The translations under genes were made by a program, and so were the position numbers. From Nitrospinota bacterium (lineage in GTDB: Bacteria > Nitrospinota > Nitrospinia > Nitrospinales > VA-1), in the NCBI GenBank assembly GCA_027619975.1, contig JAQCGX010000010.1:1-64000 (forward strand): 64,000 nt of DNA, read 5' to 3'. This document shows positions 18,653 through 28,696 of this stretch, piece after piece (position 1 is the first letter of the stretch; every line of letters begins with the position of its first letter). The notes under the pieces were generated by a model that was not told the origin of the DNA, made no database searches, and saw nothing but the letters and a program-made list of their open reading frames with translations.

Positions 18653-18750
18653 GGGGACTTTTAAAAATTGATATTTTTTGGCTTTTGCAATCGCCAATCC
18701 ATTAGATAAGGGATTGGCTCAGAGTCAAAGTTGAGTTTTTCGAGATATTC
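18653..18750. repeat. Inverted-repeat element, copy 2 (MITE-like)
   Basis: Left end GGGGACTTTTAAAAATTGAT after TTTA, central stem CCAATCC/GGATTGG, and right end GTTGAGTTTTTCGAGATATT followed by TAAA. It aligns from end to end with the copy at 2456-2551. It sits in the htrA-uvrD gap, just beyond the expected htrA stop. Confidence 0.6.
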
Positions 18751-18811
18751 TAAAGATTGATCCCTGCAGGCGCTTCAAGATGGAATCCAGTCAAAAGCAT
18801 TTCGTATCTGC

Positions 18812-19946
18812 CTAACGTTCTCCAAGATCGGGAATTTCCTCCACTTCTACATTGAGCATCATCTTTTTGTTTTTGCGAAACAGGATAACCGCTATTTTTT
18901 CCCCGGGGGGGGGTGTGTGCGATCAGTTTCGGAAGTTCCCGCGAGTTTTTGATCGGCTGTCCGTCAAACTTCAGGATGACATCATTGGCTTTGATCCCTG
19001 CCCGGTAGGCCGGACTGCCCGCCACCACTTCCGTGACCAGAGATCCCTGATCCACGGGCAGGCGCAGGGTTTCCTTGACGGCCAAAGTAATGTCCTGCAC
19101 GGTGACACCCAGCCAACTACGAATTACCCGGCCTTTTTCCAGCAATTGCGGAATGAGTTTCTTGACCAGATCGATCGGCAGGGAAAACCCAAGCCCTTGA
19201 CCCTGAGGAAGAATGGCGGTGTTTATCCCAACCACCTCGCCTTCGGTATTGATCAAAGGACCGCCGCTATTGCCGGGATTGATCGGGGCATCCGTTTGAA
19301 TGAAGTCATCAAACACGCTCATCCCCAGAGACCGCCCCTTGCCGCTGACTATGCCGGCGGTTACCGTCAAATCAAATCCGAAGGGACTGCCAATGGCCAT
19401 CACCCATTCTCCAGGTTTCAACTTATCGGAACTTCCCAACGGCAAAACCGGCAAATCATACCCCGCATCGATCTTGATGAGCGCAATATCCGTTATCGAA
19501 TCGATCCCCACGGGCTTACCGCGAAATAACTTTCCGTCCGACAACGCCACCTGAACCGCATCGGAACCCAGCACCACATGGGCATTGGTCAAAATATACC
19601 CATCCTTATGGATGACAAAACCCGACCCTTCGCCTTTTTGCTGGTAATCTCCTGAAGACGGCTGATCTGGTTTTCGCGGAATCCCAAAAGGAGTATCGCC
19701 ATAGAAACGACGGTTGACCTCCTGCAGGGAACGGATGTTGACCACCGCCGGACTCAGATTTTCCGCCAGCCGGCTGAAAAGATCGCCGCCGATAATAACT
19801 TTTTCAGGTTTTGAAGGTTGCTTTTTTTCCGTCCATAGCTTGTCGGTTTTTGACTGCACGGGGGCCACCCCCACTGCCAAAGAAACAAACAAGGCCCCAA
19901 CCAATACGGCTGTCAAGGGTGCACGCAGCAATTTTGCATTTCCCAT
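18812..19946 (-). pseudogene. HtrA/DegP-type serine protease with homopolymer frameshift
   Basis: Exported trypsin-like protease of the HtrA family. It has an N-terminal signal/anchor segment, catalytic His123 (TNAHVV), Asp153 (TDIALI) and Ser227 (GNSGGP), then one PDZ domain (GVTVQDI...GSPAYRAGIKANDVILKFDG). As written, a run of nine C on the coding strand (18905-18913) shifts the frame near residue 346, so the product would end in unrelated sequence at 18750. With eight C the frame continues to GEKIAVILFRKNKK...EEIPDLGER and stops at 18812, giving about 377 residues and the normal PDZ end. Most of the protein is intact, so this may be a sequence error or a slippage-prone site. Confidence 0.85.
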
Positions 19947-20054
19947 ATCACAGGTTCCTTATCCCAGTTAGAGTGTCGGTTCCTTTTAAGATTAAAAAAA
20001 ACAAAATTGAATTTGGATTAAATTGGAATTAAAAGTTTTTAATCCCAATGAATT

Positions 20055-20987
20055 TCAAACCTGGTTTTCCCACACCACCGCAGCCATGGCTTCTATGAAG
20101 GCAGGGGAAAGGTTCATGGACTCTGTCCGGTGAAGGTCGAGCTTGCGTTCCCTTGCATAATTTTTGAAGTCGATATCGATATCGTAAAGAATTTCGATAT
20201 GATCAGAAACAAAACCCACCGGAACCACCAAAACCGTCTTAGAGCCAGTACGGGCAATTTTATCAAGAACTGCTTCGACCTTCGGCCCCAACCAGGGGAC
20301 CGGAATCATTCCCTGACTCTGGTAAGCCATGGTCCAGCGGTCCGGTTTTACCCGCTCCACGATTTTGCGTACGGTTTTTTCATATTCCTCGGCGTAAGGG
20401 TCGCCTGCATCCAAAGAAGATGCGGGTATGCTGTGCACGGTGAATATAGTGTGAACCTCGTCTTTGCCTTGTTGTCGCAACGTTTCGATGGCCTGCTCAT
20501 ATTTTTCAACAAACGCATCGGTCAGGCAGGGATGGTCGCACCAGCTTGATATATAATGAACCTCCAAATCTTCCGCATCACATGCCGTCAACGCTTCCTT
20601 GAAAGATTTAAAGTAACGCTCGGTACTCCATGTGCTGTATTGCGGGGCGAGGCAGAGGGCATAAACCTTTTTCACGCCATCGTTTACCATCTGCTGAACA
20701 ACGTCCCGAATATAGGGGCTCCAGCTACGCATGCCAAAATAGACTTTGAAGGCGTTTTTCCCATCCTGATTGACGAACTTTTCCAGCGCCTCGGCCTGCC
20801 CCCTTGTGATGTCCAGCAAAGGCGAACTGCCACCGATGGCCCGGTAACGCTCCTGGATCAATTGGATGACCTCAGGGGTGGAGTCTTTCCCGCCCCGAAT
20901 ATTCTTCAGATACAGGGGAATGTCCGCAACCGCGTTGGGCGCCCCGTGGGCCATCAAGAACAAAGCGGTGGTTGGACGCTCACCCAT
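20055..20987 (-). CDS. hemH: Ferrochelatase
   Basis: 310 residues. LFLMAHGAPNAVADIPLYL at the N-terminus, KVYFGMRSWSPYI near residue 80, APQYSTWSTERY and the active-site FTVHSIPASSL place it in the ferrochelatase family. It inserts iron into protoporphyrin (or coproporphyrin) as the last metal step of haem synthesis. Its ATG overlaps the end of hemE by eight bases, so the two form an operon. Confidence 0.94.
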   Translation of the reverse strand: MGERPTTALFLMAHGAPNAVADIPLYLKNIRGGKDSTPEVIQLIQERYRAIGGSSPLLDITRGQAEALEKFVNQDGKNAFKVYFGMRSWSPYIRDVVQQMVNDGVKKVYALCLAPQYSTWSTERYFKSFKEALTACDAEDLEVHYISSWCDHPCLTDAFVEKYEQAIETLRQQGKDEVHTIFTVHSIPASSLDAGDPYAEEYEKTVRKIVERVKPDRWTMAYQSQGMIPVPWLGPKVEAVLDKIARTGSKTVLVVPVGFVSDHIEILYDIDIDFKNYARERKLDLHRTESMNLSPAFIEAMAAVVWENQV

Positions 20988-22020
20988 GACGGTAGTTGTG
21001 AACCATATCGCAAACGGCTTTTACATGATCCACTGGGGTGTGTTGCAATATGCCATGTCCCAGATTAAAAATATGACCGGGCCGACCTTCGGCGCGGCGC
21101 ATGATGTCGTGCACCCTTTCTTTAATAACAGGAAGCGGTGCAAACAAAGTCACGGGATCGAGATTGCCTTGAATCGGCTGATCATGACCCACTTGTCGCC
21201 ACGCATCATCGAGATTGATGCGCCAGTCAAAACTGATCACGTCACCGCCTGCCTTAGCCACACGGTCCAGCATGGTCGATGTGCCGGTGCTGAAATTGAT
21301 GACCGGAACGCCGCAATCCTTCAACCCATCAATCACTCGCTTGGTGTGAGGCAGAACATAACGGCTGTAGTCCTCCGGGCTTAAGCATCCCACCCAGCTG
21401 TCGAATATCTGCAAGGCCTGAGCGCCTGCATTCACCTGCATCTTCAAATAGTCGATCAGCATAACGCAAACTTTATCCATCAAGCGTTCCCACAGATCCG
21501 GGGTCTCAAACATCATCATTTTGGTGGTTTTGAATTCTCTGGATTTACCGCCTTCCACCATATAACTGCACAGGGTGAAGGGCGCTCCGGCAAAACCGAT
21601 CAAAGGAACTTTTCCCGATATTTCACTGCGCACCATGCGGATAGCATCGCCAACAAATCCTAATTGTTCCTCCGCATTGACCGGGCGCAGGTTATCGACC
21701 GCCTTGACATCCCTGACGGGGCGGGGAATCGAGGGGCCATCTCCAGCGACAAACTCCAGTCCCGTTCCCATCGGTTCCAGGGGCAGGAGGATATCCGCGA
21801 ATATAATTGCGGCGTCAATGTCGAGGGCGTTCACCGGTTGCAGGGTCACCTGGGTGGCCAGTTCCGGGGTTTTACACATTTCCAGGAAAGAATATTTTTC
21901 CTTGAGATCGCGGTAGGCCTTCATATAACGTCCCGCCTGGCGCATGAACCACACTGGAGTCGCGTCTACCGGCTCGCCACGGCACGCTTTTAAGAATCGG
22001 AAATTATTGTCTTCGCTCAT
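20980..22020 (-). CDS. hemE: Uroporphyrinogen decarboxylase
   Basis: 346 residues, standard for HemE, with the family signatures VWFMRQAGRYM near 22-32, IIFADILLPLEPMG and GFAGAPFTLCSYMVEG. It decarboxylates uroporphyrinogen III to coproporphyrinogen III. It is the first gene of the hemE-hemH pair; a hairpin lies 26 bp upstream. No hemG/hemY is adjacent. Confidence 0.96.
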   Translation of the reverse strand: MSEDNNFRFLKACRGEPVDATPVWFMRQAGRYMKAYRDLKEKYSFLEMCKTPELATQVTLQPVNALDIDAAIIFADILLPLEPMGTGLEFVAGDGPSIPRPVRDVKAVDNLRPVNAEEQLGFVGDAIRMVRSEISGKVPLIGFAGAPFTLCSYMVEGGKSREFKTTKMMMFETPDLWERLMDKVCVMLIDYLKMQVNAGAQALQIFDSWVGCLSPEDYSRYVLPHTKRVIDGLKDCGVPVINFSTGTSTMLDRVAKAGGDVISFDWRINLDDAWRQVGHDQPIQGNLDPVTLFAPLPVIKERVHDIMRRAEGRPGHIFNLGHGILQHTPVDHVKAVCDMVHNYRHG

Positions 22021-22045
22021 GAGTCCTTTGTATGTTTGGGATTAA

Positions 22046-22060
22046 CCCCGCTACGCGGGG
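22046..22060 (-). terminator. GC hairpin between queG and hemE
   Basis: CCCCGC-TAC-GCGGGG, a perfect 6-bp stem. It lies downstream of queG and upstream of hemE on the minus strand. There is no clear U-run, so it may be an attenuating or RNA-end hairpin rather than an efficient terminator. Confidence 0.35.
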
Positions 22061-22188
22061 AGGAAATACAGGGCAGGCGCTTGTGACACCCTATCCATTG
22101 CCTTCATGCCCCTGTGATATCCTTTGGTTCTTTGGGATCAAACGGAGTCAATTATAGGCTTTAGACAGTCATTTTACCAATGAGTTTA

Positions 22189-23352
22189 TTATTCGCTAGA
22201 AAAATACGAGCCGGACGTCCGACGGAAGGTTTTATCAACATTCCGAATTTCCGTCAACACCATTTCATCGGTTTCTTCCCGGAGGTTCTCCCACAAAACC
22301 GTGGGTGCTTTTTCTTGCAACAATTCTCCCAATGCCCAAACCGCGTGGGCGCGAATGAGGGGCTCTTTGTCATTGAGAACCTCAATGAGAGGGGAAACCG
22401 CGTCAAGGTTTCCTGAATTCCCCAGAGCCACCGCAACGTTGCGCAACAAGCCCCGGCGTTTGATGCGTTTGACGGGGCTTTTGCGAAACCGACGACTGAA
22501 ACCTTCGTCATCGAGACGCATCAAGTCGATGAGACGACGAACGCCCTCCCGCTCGTGAAAGGCTTCCTCATCGGTTTTTACTGCATAGGAATTCCACGGG
22601 CAAACGATCTGACAATCGTCGCAGCCATAAATCCGATTGCCAATAGCTTTGCGGTACCTCACAGGAATCACGCCCTTGAGCTCGATGGTCAAATAGGAAA
22701 TGCACCTTCTGGAGTCCAGAACATAGGGCGCTATGATCGCCTGTGTGGGGCAGATGTCGATGCAATCGCGGCAGGTGCCACAACGGTTCACAGCTTTCTG
22801 GCTTTCGGGAAGTGGAATGTCGGTCAGGATCTCAGAAAGGAAATACCAGGACCCGACGCCCTCTGAGATCAGGTTGGTGTGCTTGCCCACCCAGCCGATG
22901 CCGGCTTGCTCGGCCAGCGGTTTTTCCAGCACCGGGCCGGTGTCCACATAGACTTTGGTTTGGCAGTCGTTGAATCCCTGATGGATTTTTTCTTCGAGCT
23001 GTTTGAGCCGTGGAGTCAAAATATCGTGATAATCGTCGTTGAGCGCGTAAAGCGAAATATCGCCCTGATCGGTGTCGTCCAGAAAGGTCAGGTCTTTTTC
23101 TTTGGGGAAATAATTGGTCCGCAAGCAGATCACGCTTTGAACGCCGGGGAGAACCTTGTCTAAATCCGCTCTTTTTTCTGCCCAGCGGCTCATATACCCC
23201 ATTTCGCCTTCGTATTGAAGCGCGAGCCAGCGCTGGTATCTTTCCACCGCTTGCGGAATCTTGGGGCGGGTGATGCCAAAGCCGTCAAACCCAAGGTTCC
23301 TGGCCGCCTTTTCGATTGCTCTCACTTTTTCTTGCAATATCGTAGAATCCAT
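22189..23352 (-). CDS. queG: Epoxyqueuosine reductase
   Basis: From the ATG at 23352 the product has 387 residues; a longer frame needs a TTG start and adds an atypical N-terminus. Cobalamin-binding region motifs (RTNYFP, YHDIL, KVYVDTGPVLEKPLAEQAGIG) are followed by two 4Fe-4S ferredoxin clusters (CGTCRDCIDICPTQA and YGCDDCQIVCPWN). A C-terminal HEAT-like region (VAVALGNSGNLDAVSPLIEVL) recognises tRNA. It performs the last step of queuosine synthesis on tRNA. Confidence 0.93.
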   Translation of the reverse strand: MDSTILQEKVRAIEKAARNLGFDGFGITRPKIPQAVERYQRWLALQYEGEMGYMSRWAEKRADLDKVLPGVQSVICLRTNYFPKEKDLTFLDDTDQGDISLYALNDDYHDILTPRLKQLEEKIHQGFNDCQTKVYVDTGPVLEKPLAEQAGIGWVGKHTNLISEGVGSWYFLSEILTDIPLPESQKAVNRCGTCRDCIDICPTQAIIAPYVLDSRRCISYLTIELKGVIPVRYRKAIGNRIYGCDDCQIVCPWNSYAVKTDEEAFHEREGVRRLIDLMRLDDEGFSRRFRKSPVKRIKRRGLLRNVAVALGNSGNLDAVSPLIEVLNDKEPLIRAHAVWALGELLQEKAPTVLWENLREETDEMVLTEIRNVDKTFRRTSGSYFSSE

Positions 23353-23465
23353 TCCAGCCGCGCTTGTCCTGAATTTTTTATTCTGATATTCTCTCACCGA
23401 TTCGTATGTAAACAAAGAATAACCTGTTTGCCTGGGGAACTCCTAAAATTAAGGAAGCGACCGTT

Positions 23466-24401
23466 ATGGGAAAAACCAGCTTTATATATAATCCGCTCTA
23501 CCTGAAACACGAAACCAGCCCGCACCCGGAGAATCCGGGAAGGCTGGAAGCCATTTATGGCAAAATTCAGGGTTCGGATATTTCCCCGGACCTGATTTTT
23601 ACCGAGCCCCGGCCCGCGACCCCTGAGCAGATCGCCATGAACCACAGCGCCGGATACATCGACCAGGTGAAAGCCTCCTGTGAACAAGGGGTGCGGAACC
23701 TCGACGCCGACACGGTCATCAGCAAAGACTCTTATGACGCCGCTATTCTGGCCGCAGGAGCCGGGTTGACAGCGGTGGATTTAGTTCTGGATGGAGAGGC
23801 GGATAATGTTTTCTGCGCCGTGCGTCCTCCCGGCCACCATGCGGAACAGAACCGCGCTATGGGGTTTTGCCTGTTCAACAACGTTGCCATCGCCGCCCGC
23901 TATGCTATCCGCGAAAGGGATCTGAACCGGGTGTTTATTTTCGACTGGGACGTTCATCATGGCAACGGCACCCAGCATTCCTTTTACTCAGACCCCTCGG
24001 TTTTTTATTCCAGCATCCACCAGTTTCCGTTTTATCCCGGAACGGGGGATAAAGACGAAACCGGCTCCGGCGATGGCTTGGGAACCACGCTCAATTTTCC
24101 TTTGCGGGCGTATTGCGGCGATGCAGAGTATATCGATCTCATTGAAAACAAGCTCATTCCTGAGATGACCCGGTTTAAACCCGATCTGATCATTATTTCA
24201 GCGGGCTTCGACGCCCATGAAGATGATCCTTTGGCCAACATGGAAGTGACGACGGAGGGTTTCGGTAAAATGACGGAACTGCTCAAGAATGCGGCTCAGG
24301 AAATTTGTGCAGGACGGTTGATTTCCATGCTCGAAGGCGGATACAACTTACAGGCATTGAGCGATTCGGTTCAGTGCCATTTAAAATATCTGTTAAAGTG
24401 A
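23466..24401 (+). CDS. Histone deacetylase-like zinc amidohydrolase
   Basis: 311 residues of the class II HDAC/acetoin-utilisation/acetylpolyamine amidohydrolase family. Active-site features are RPPGHHAE with His124-His125, FDWDVHHGNG with zinc ligands Asp162 and His164, and SAGFDAHEDDPL with the third ligand. Bacterial members remove acyl groups from lysines, polyamines or other small amines. It is divergent from queG and runs 33 bp ahead of the clpC-like gene. Confidence 0.92.
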   Translation: MGKTSFIYNPLYLKHETSPHPENPGRLEAIYGKIQGSDISPDLIFTEPRPATPEQIAMNHSAGYIDQVKASCEQGVRNLDADTVISKDSYDAAILAAGAGLTAVDLVLDGEADNVFCAVRPPGHHAEQNRAMGFCLFNNVAIAARYAIRERDLNRVFIFDWDVHHGNGTQHSFYSDPSVFYSSIHQFPFYPGTGDKDETGSGDGLGTTLNFPLRAYCGDAEYIDLIENKLIPEMTRFKPDLIIISAGFDAHEDDPLANMEVTTEGFGKMTELLKNAAQEICAGRLISMLEGGYNLQALSDSVQCHLKYLLK

Positions 24402-24434
24402 TGGCACTATAAATCAAACTCAATCCGGGAAAAT

Positions 24435-26900
24435 ATGCTTCAACAATACGTTCGCTATTTCACTAATAAAGTCGTCGAAGCCCTGAACATCGGGTCCATG
24501 GAAATGGTCAACCTGCATCAGAATCTGCTCACCCCGGATTTCATCCTGCTGGGGTTGCTGGAACAGGAAGAATCCATGGTTGCCGAATTGCTGACCAGGC
24601 TCCGTCCGGAAGAAAAACATCTTGCCAACAGTTTGGTGGAAGCCATCTATGAAGCGCAACAGGGTCAACAAAAAATAAAGGGCCACCCCGTCCAGAACAT
24701 CCAGCTCGCCCAGGAAACCGAAACTCTGTTCGAAATCGCCCAGGGGGAAATGAAGAAAATGGGGGACACGTTCATCGGCGTGGGTGCGGTTTTTCTTGCC
24801 CTTTTAGATCCTCGCGTCGGAAAAGTATCTTCGATCCTCAAAGAAGTCGGCCTTCATTACGACAAGGTCAGGGAAGAGCTGGAGATCATGCGAGGCGGTC
24901 GAGCCGTCGACGCCAAAGATGCGGAGGGACAGTTCAACGCTTTGGATCAATTCACCACGGATTTGACGGACCTCGCCCGCAAAGGTCAACTGGACCCGGT
25001 GATCGGCAGGGAAAATGAAATCAACCGCCTCATTCAAATCCTCACCCGCCGGAAAAAGAACAACCCCGTTCTGATCGGTGAAACCGGCGTGGGGAAAACC
25101 GTGATCGTAGACCGATTGGCGCAGAGAATCGTCAATGCTGAAGTGCCAAAAACCTTGTTGAACAAGCGCGTCAAGGTGCTGGATATGTCGGAGGTCATCG
25201 CCGGAGCCAAGATGCGCGGCGAGTTCGAGGAACGCATGAAAATGATCAAGGATGAAATCATCGCCGCCAAGGGCAACATCATTCTGTTCATCGACGAGTT
25301 GCATACCATCGTCAGCGCCGGAGGGGGCGCCGGTGGCGTGGATGCGTCCAATATGCTGAAATCAGCTCTCGCCAAGGGGCAGTTGCAATGCATTGGCGCC
25401 ACCACCACGGATGAATACAAAAAACATATCGAAGAGGACAAAGCACTGGCCAGACGGTTTCAGCCGGTTCTGGTCCAGGAACCTTCGGTGGAAATGACCA
25501 TTAAAATTCTCGAAGGGCTTAAATCGAAATACGAACAGCATCACGAGATAACTTATAAACCCGCGGCAATTGTGGCCGCAGCAAATTTATCCGAAAAACA
25601 TATCTCCGACCGGGCGTTGCCGGACAAGGCCATCGACCTGCTGGATGAGTCAGGCGCGCAAAAACACCTGCCTCTCATCAATGTTCCCGTTCCCATTCGC
25701 GAATTGGAAAATGAAAAAAACAGTCTGATGCAGAGGCAGAATGAAGAATTCGCCAAACAGGATTTCGAGGAGGTGGCGGAACTTCGGCAAAAAATTCTCG
25801 AACTGGATAAAAAGCTCAGCGAAGAAAAAAAGAAGTGGAAAGAAGAGCTGAACGGCATAGACGCCTACGTAACGGAAAACGATATTGCAAATATCGTTGC
25901 GACCTGGACGGGCATCCCGGTCAGCAAAATCAAGGAAACGGAAAAAGACAAACTGATGCACATGGAGGAGAACCTCCACAAACGGGTGATCGGACAAAAC
26001 AACGCCATCATCGCGGTCAGCAATGCCATCCGTAGAAACCGCGCGGGCCTCAAAGAAAAAAATAAACCCATCGGCAGTTTTCTCTTTCTGGGGCCGACCG
26101 GCGTCGGAAAAACCGAACTTGCCAAGGCGCTGGCTGAGTTTCTGCTTGATGACGAAAACCGCATCATCCGCCTGGACATGTCGGAGTATATGGAAAGACA
26201 CACGGTTTCCAAAATCATCGGCTCTCCACCGGGGTACGTGGGCTAGGACGAAGGCGGACAATTGACCGAGAAAATCCGGCGCAATCCATACAGCGTCATC
26301 CTGCTCGACGAACTGGAAAAAGCCCATCCGGATATTTTCAATATCCTCCTGCAACTTCTCGACGACGGGCGGTTGACCGACGCTCATGGGCGAGTGGCCA
26401 GTTTCAAGAACGCCATCATCATAGGCACCTCCAACATCGGCTCCAAAGCCATCTCGGAAACGCAAAAGGGCATCGGCTTCGGGACCGCGACCGAAACCAC
26501 AAAAAAATACAAACAGATCCAGGCCATGGTGTTGAGCGAGGCGAAAAAGCTGTTTAAGCCGGAATTCCTGAACCGCCTGGACGATCTGATGGTTTTTCAC
26601 AATCTGACGCCGGAGAACGTCCGTGCCATCGCCGATCTCATGATCAACAACCTCAATAAACGCCTGACCGACCAAAAACTCAGCATCGAGGTTTCCACCG
26701 AGGCGAAAGACAAACTGGCGGAAGACGGGTTCAGCGAAATGTACGGCGCGCGGCCTTTGAAACGGCTGATTGAAGATCAGATCGAAAACCCGATATCCAT
26801 GAAAATCATCACTGGCGAGTTCGATTTTGGCCATACCATCAAGGTCGACCTCGAAAATGATGAATACACTTTTACCAAAGTGCCCCACCCTTCCGATTGA
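24435..26900 (+). pseudogene. clpC: ClpC-like AAA+ unfoldase interrupted by an in-frame TAG
   Basis: Two frames in the same phase add up to a full Hsp100 protein of about 821 residues. They show an N-domain, a first AAA+ module (Walker A GETGVGKT at 215-222, Walker B ILFIDELH near 283-290), a UVR-like helical segment ([20 protein letters not shown]), and a second AAA+ module ([16 protein letters not shown] near 554). After PPGYVG at residues 598-603 a TAG stands where the family has Tyr (GYVGYDEGGQLTE). The sequence then resumes as DEGGQLTEKIRR with no base gained or lost. A single TAC or TAT to TAG change explains it. Real inactivation, a sequence error or amber readthrough are all possible. 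Confidence 0.88.
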
Positions 26901-27028
26901 GCATTTCCGTTCTCGAAGCGCAACCTCCCGTACCTGAAAATCCCCTTGGCCCAAAATTGCTAGAGTGGTAAAGTGGGGCGATCCATATAAAATAAAAATT
27001 TTGATGAATTTTAACGGGTGGGCCTTTT

Positions 27029-27877
27029 ATGTCTGAGCGAGAAATACAGAACATACCAGAGTGGATATCACAAGTTATCCTATTCTTATTTGGAGGATGG
27101 CTTTTTAAATTGGGTTCTGACCTTATTAGCGCAAACCAACCTTGGCTTACAGTATCTATTTTTGGATTAGGAGTTTTATTAATTGGTATGGCAGGTGTGG
27201 GACCAACTAGGATTGCAAATTTTGGAGCTAAATGGGGGAAAGGGGGTGGGGAGTTCGGCGTTAGCGTTAGGAATCAACCTACAGAAAAGGAACGGGAACT
27301 TGTCCTCAAAGTATCTCAAGATCAACTTTCCCCTGAAATCGAAAAAGAAGAGCAAGATTACATTAAAGAGGCAGAAGAGCGGGCTCCTGAAAGACGCTCG
27401 CCGGAGGATTATCTGGCGTTGGCCACTGAAAAATGGCGTGCCAAAGACTACGACGGCGCATTGGCTGACGTGTTTGCCGGTTTAGCCTTGAATCCAAAAA
27501 ATATCCGCATCAAGGCCAGTTTGATTCATAGAAAAGGTAGCGCCTTTCATGATCTTGGGCTGATGGATCAGGCAAAAAAATACTATAAAGAAGCCATTGA
27601 GCTTGACCCCAGTTTTTCGTTGCCCCACTCCAACCTGGGATACCTTTATCAGGGTCAAGGGAACCTTGAGGCAGCAAAAAAGGAGTATAAAGAAGCCATT
27701 GAGCTTGACCCCAGTTTTTCGTTGCCCCACCACAACCTGGGAAACCTTTATAAGGGTCAAGGGAACCTTGAGGCAGCAAAAAAGGAGTATGAAGAAGCCT
27801 TGCGATTAGATCCTGAATTAACTCTGGCAAGAAAATACCTTGAGAAATTAAAAAAAGAAATGGAGAAGGGGGAATAA
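27029..27877 (+). CDS. Membrane-anchored TPR protein with tandem unit duplication
   Basis: 282 residues: two membrane segments at about 11-29 and 38-58 (ISQVILFLFGGWLFKLG; LTVSIFGLGVLLIGMAG), a charged linker, then at least three TPRs. The last units (YKEAIELDPSFSLPHSNLGY and its copies) are nearly identical at the DNA level with a 102-bp period. It appears to be a cytoplasmic-face scaffold; there is no catalytic domain. Confidence 0.78.
   Translation: MSEREIQNIPEWISQVILFLFGGWLFKLGSDLISANQPWLTVSIFGLGVLLIGMAGVGPTRIANFGAKWGKGGGEFGVSVRNQPTEKERELVLKVSQDQLSPEIEKEEQDYIKEAEERAPERRSPEDYLALATEKWRAKDYDGALADVFAGLALNPKNIRIKASLIHRKGSAFHDLGLMDQAKKYYKEAIELDPSFSLPHSNLGYLYQGQGNLEAAKKEYKEAIELDPSFSLPHHNLGNLYKGQGNLEAAKKEYEEALRLDPELTLARKYLEKLKKEMEKGE
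27584..27787 (+). repeat. 102-bp tandem repeat inside the TPR gene
   Basis: Two almost identical 102-bp units (27584-27685 and 27686-27787), each encoding one 34-residue TPR, followed by a third more diverged unit from 27788. Identity at silent positions shows a recent duplication. Confidence 0.85.
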
Positions 27878-27928
27878 AAATTGTTCCTTTCACCCATCCC
27901 TTCCTTTCGGGGCATGCAGGATGATATA

Positions 27929-28000
27929 AAATCCCCCCGGCCCCCTTCATGGAAGGGGGAGAAACTGGTTCCCCCTTTCTAAAGGGGGTTAGGGGGATTT
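27929..28000. repeat. Compound C/G-run palindromic repeat
   Basis: Two perfect hairpins, CCCCCTTC-ATG-GAAGGGGG and CCCCCTTT-CT-AAAGGGGG, are nested in an outer AAATCCCCC/GGGGGATTT pair. This matches a widespread type of intergenic repeat seen in many bacterial genomes. It may also end transcription of the TPR gene, although the U-run is poor. Confidence 0.6.
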
Positions 28001-28058
28001 AGAAAAACACCAACAGCAATTAAAGGAAATTTACCAATCAAACCTTTCACAAATAATC

Positions 28059-28592
28059 ATGCCTCCCATTACCCCACAATTCCCCGATAAAAAACTGGTC
28101 ACCCTAGCGCTGATGGTGGCCCTGGGGGTCATCCTGCACCGCGTTGAAGCTTTGCTTCCGCTGCCCACGCCGTGGATCAAGCTGGGGCTGGCCAACATCA
28201 TGACGTTGTTGGCGCTGGTGTTTCTCGGCTTCAAGGAAGCTCTGATGGTCACGGGACTCAGGGTTTTTCTGGGTTCCATCATCGGCGGGACGTTTCTGGG
28301 GCCGACGTTTTTTCTAAGTCTCACAGGGGGATTAGCCGCCGCCTTGCTCATGGCTCTGGCGTATCGACGGGGAGCTGGCCCGTTCAGCATGATCGGCGTC
28401 AGCATTACAGGAGCCACTGCCCACATTCTGGCGGTCACGTTTTGCGTTTACTTTGTATTCATCCCACAGGATGCGTTTCTCCGCCTGCTCCCGGTATTTT
28501 TGTCTTTAGCCCTTATCTCCGGCCTGCTGACGGGAATCGTCGCAAATATTTTGACCGATCGGCTGATTGGGGAAAATGTTTCTTTCCGGTGA
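28059..28592 (+). CDS. Gx transporter family membrane protein
   Basis: 177 residues with five to six membrane segments and the LHRVEALLPLPTPWIKLGLAN signature. This family was once annotated as heptaprenyl diphosphate synthase component I and is now called Gx transporter. It resembles S-components of ECF-type vitamin importers, but the substrate is unknown. Confidence 0.85.
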   Translation: MPPITPQFPDKKLVTLALMVALGVILHRVEALLPLPTPWIKLGLANIMTLLALVFLGFKEALMVTGLRVFLGSIIGGTFLGPTFFLSLTGGLAAALLMALAYRRGAGPFSMIGVSITGATAHILAVTFCVYFVFIPQDAFLRLLPVFLSLALISGLLTGIVANILTDRLIGENVSFR

Positions 28593-28696
28593 AATTTCAA
28601 GGTGTTTCGTCCAGAATTGCACGCATAGAAAAATTTCCCTCCCATAATTCAAAAATTTTATTAGACAACAAGGGTTTCATCCATTAAACTTTTTCT

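Noticed and set aside
23438-23460. GGGAACTCCTAAAATTAAGG resembles the end of the inverted-repeat element
   Set aside because: No matching second end or TTWA border; probably chance and part of the leader of the deacetylase-like gene.
27929-28000. Considered as a CRISPR fragment because of repeated C/G blocks
   Set aside because: The units are palindromic hairpins with no regular spacers; no cas genes are nearby.
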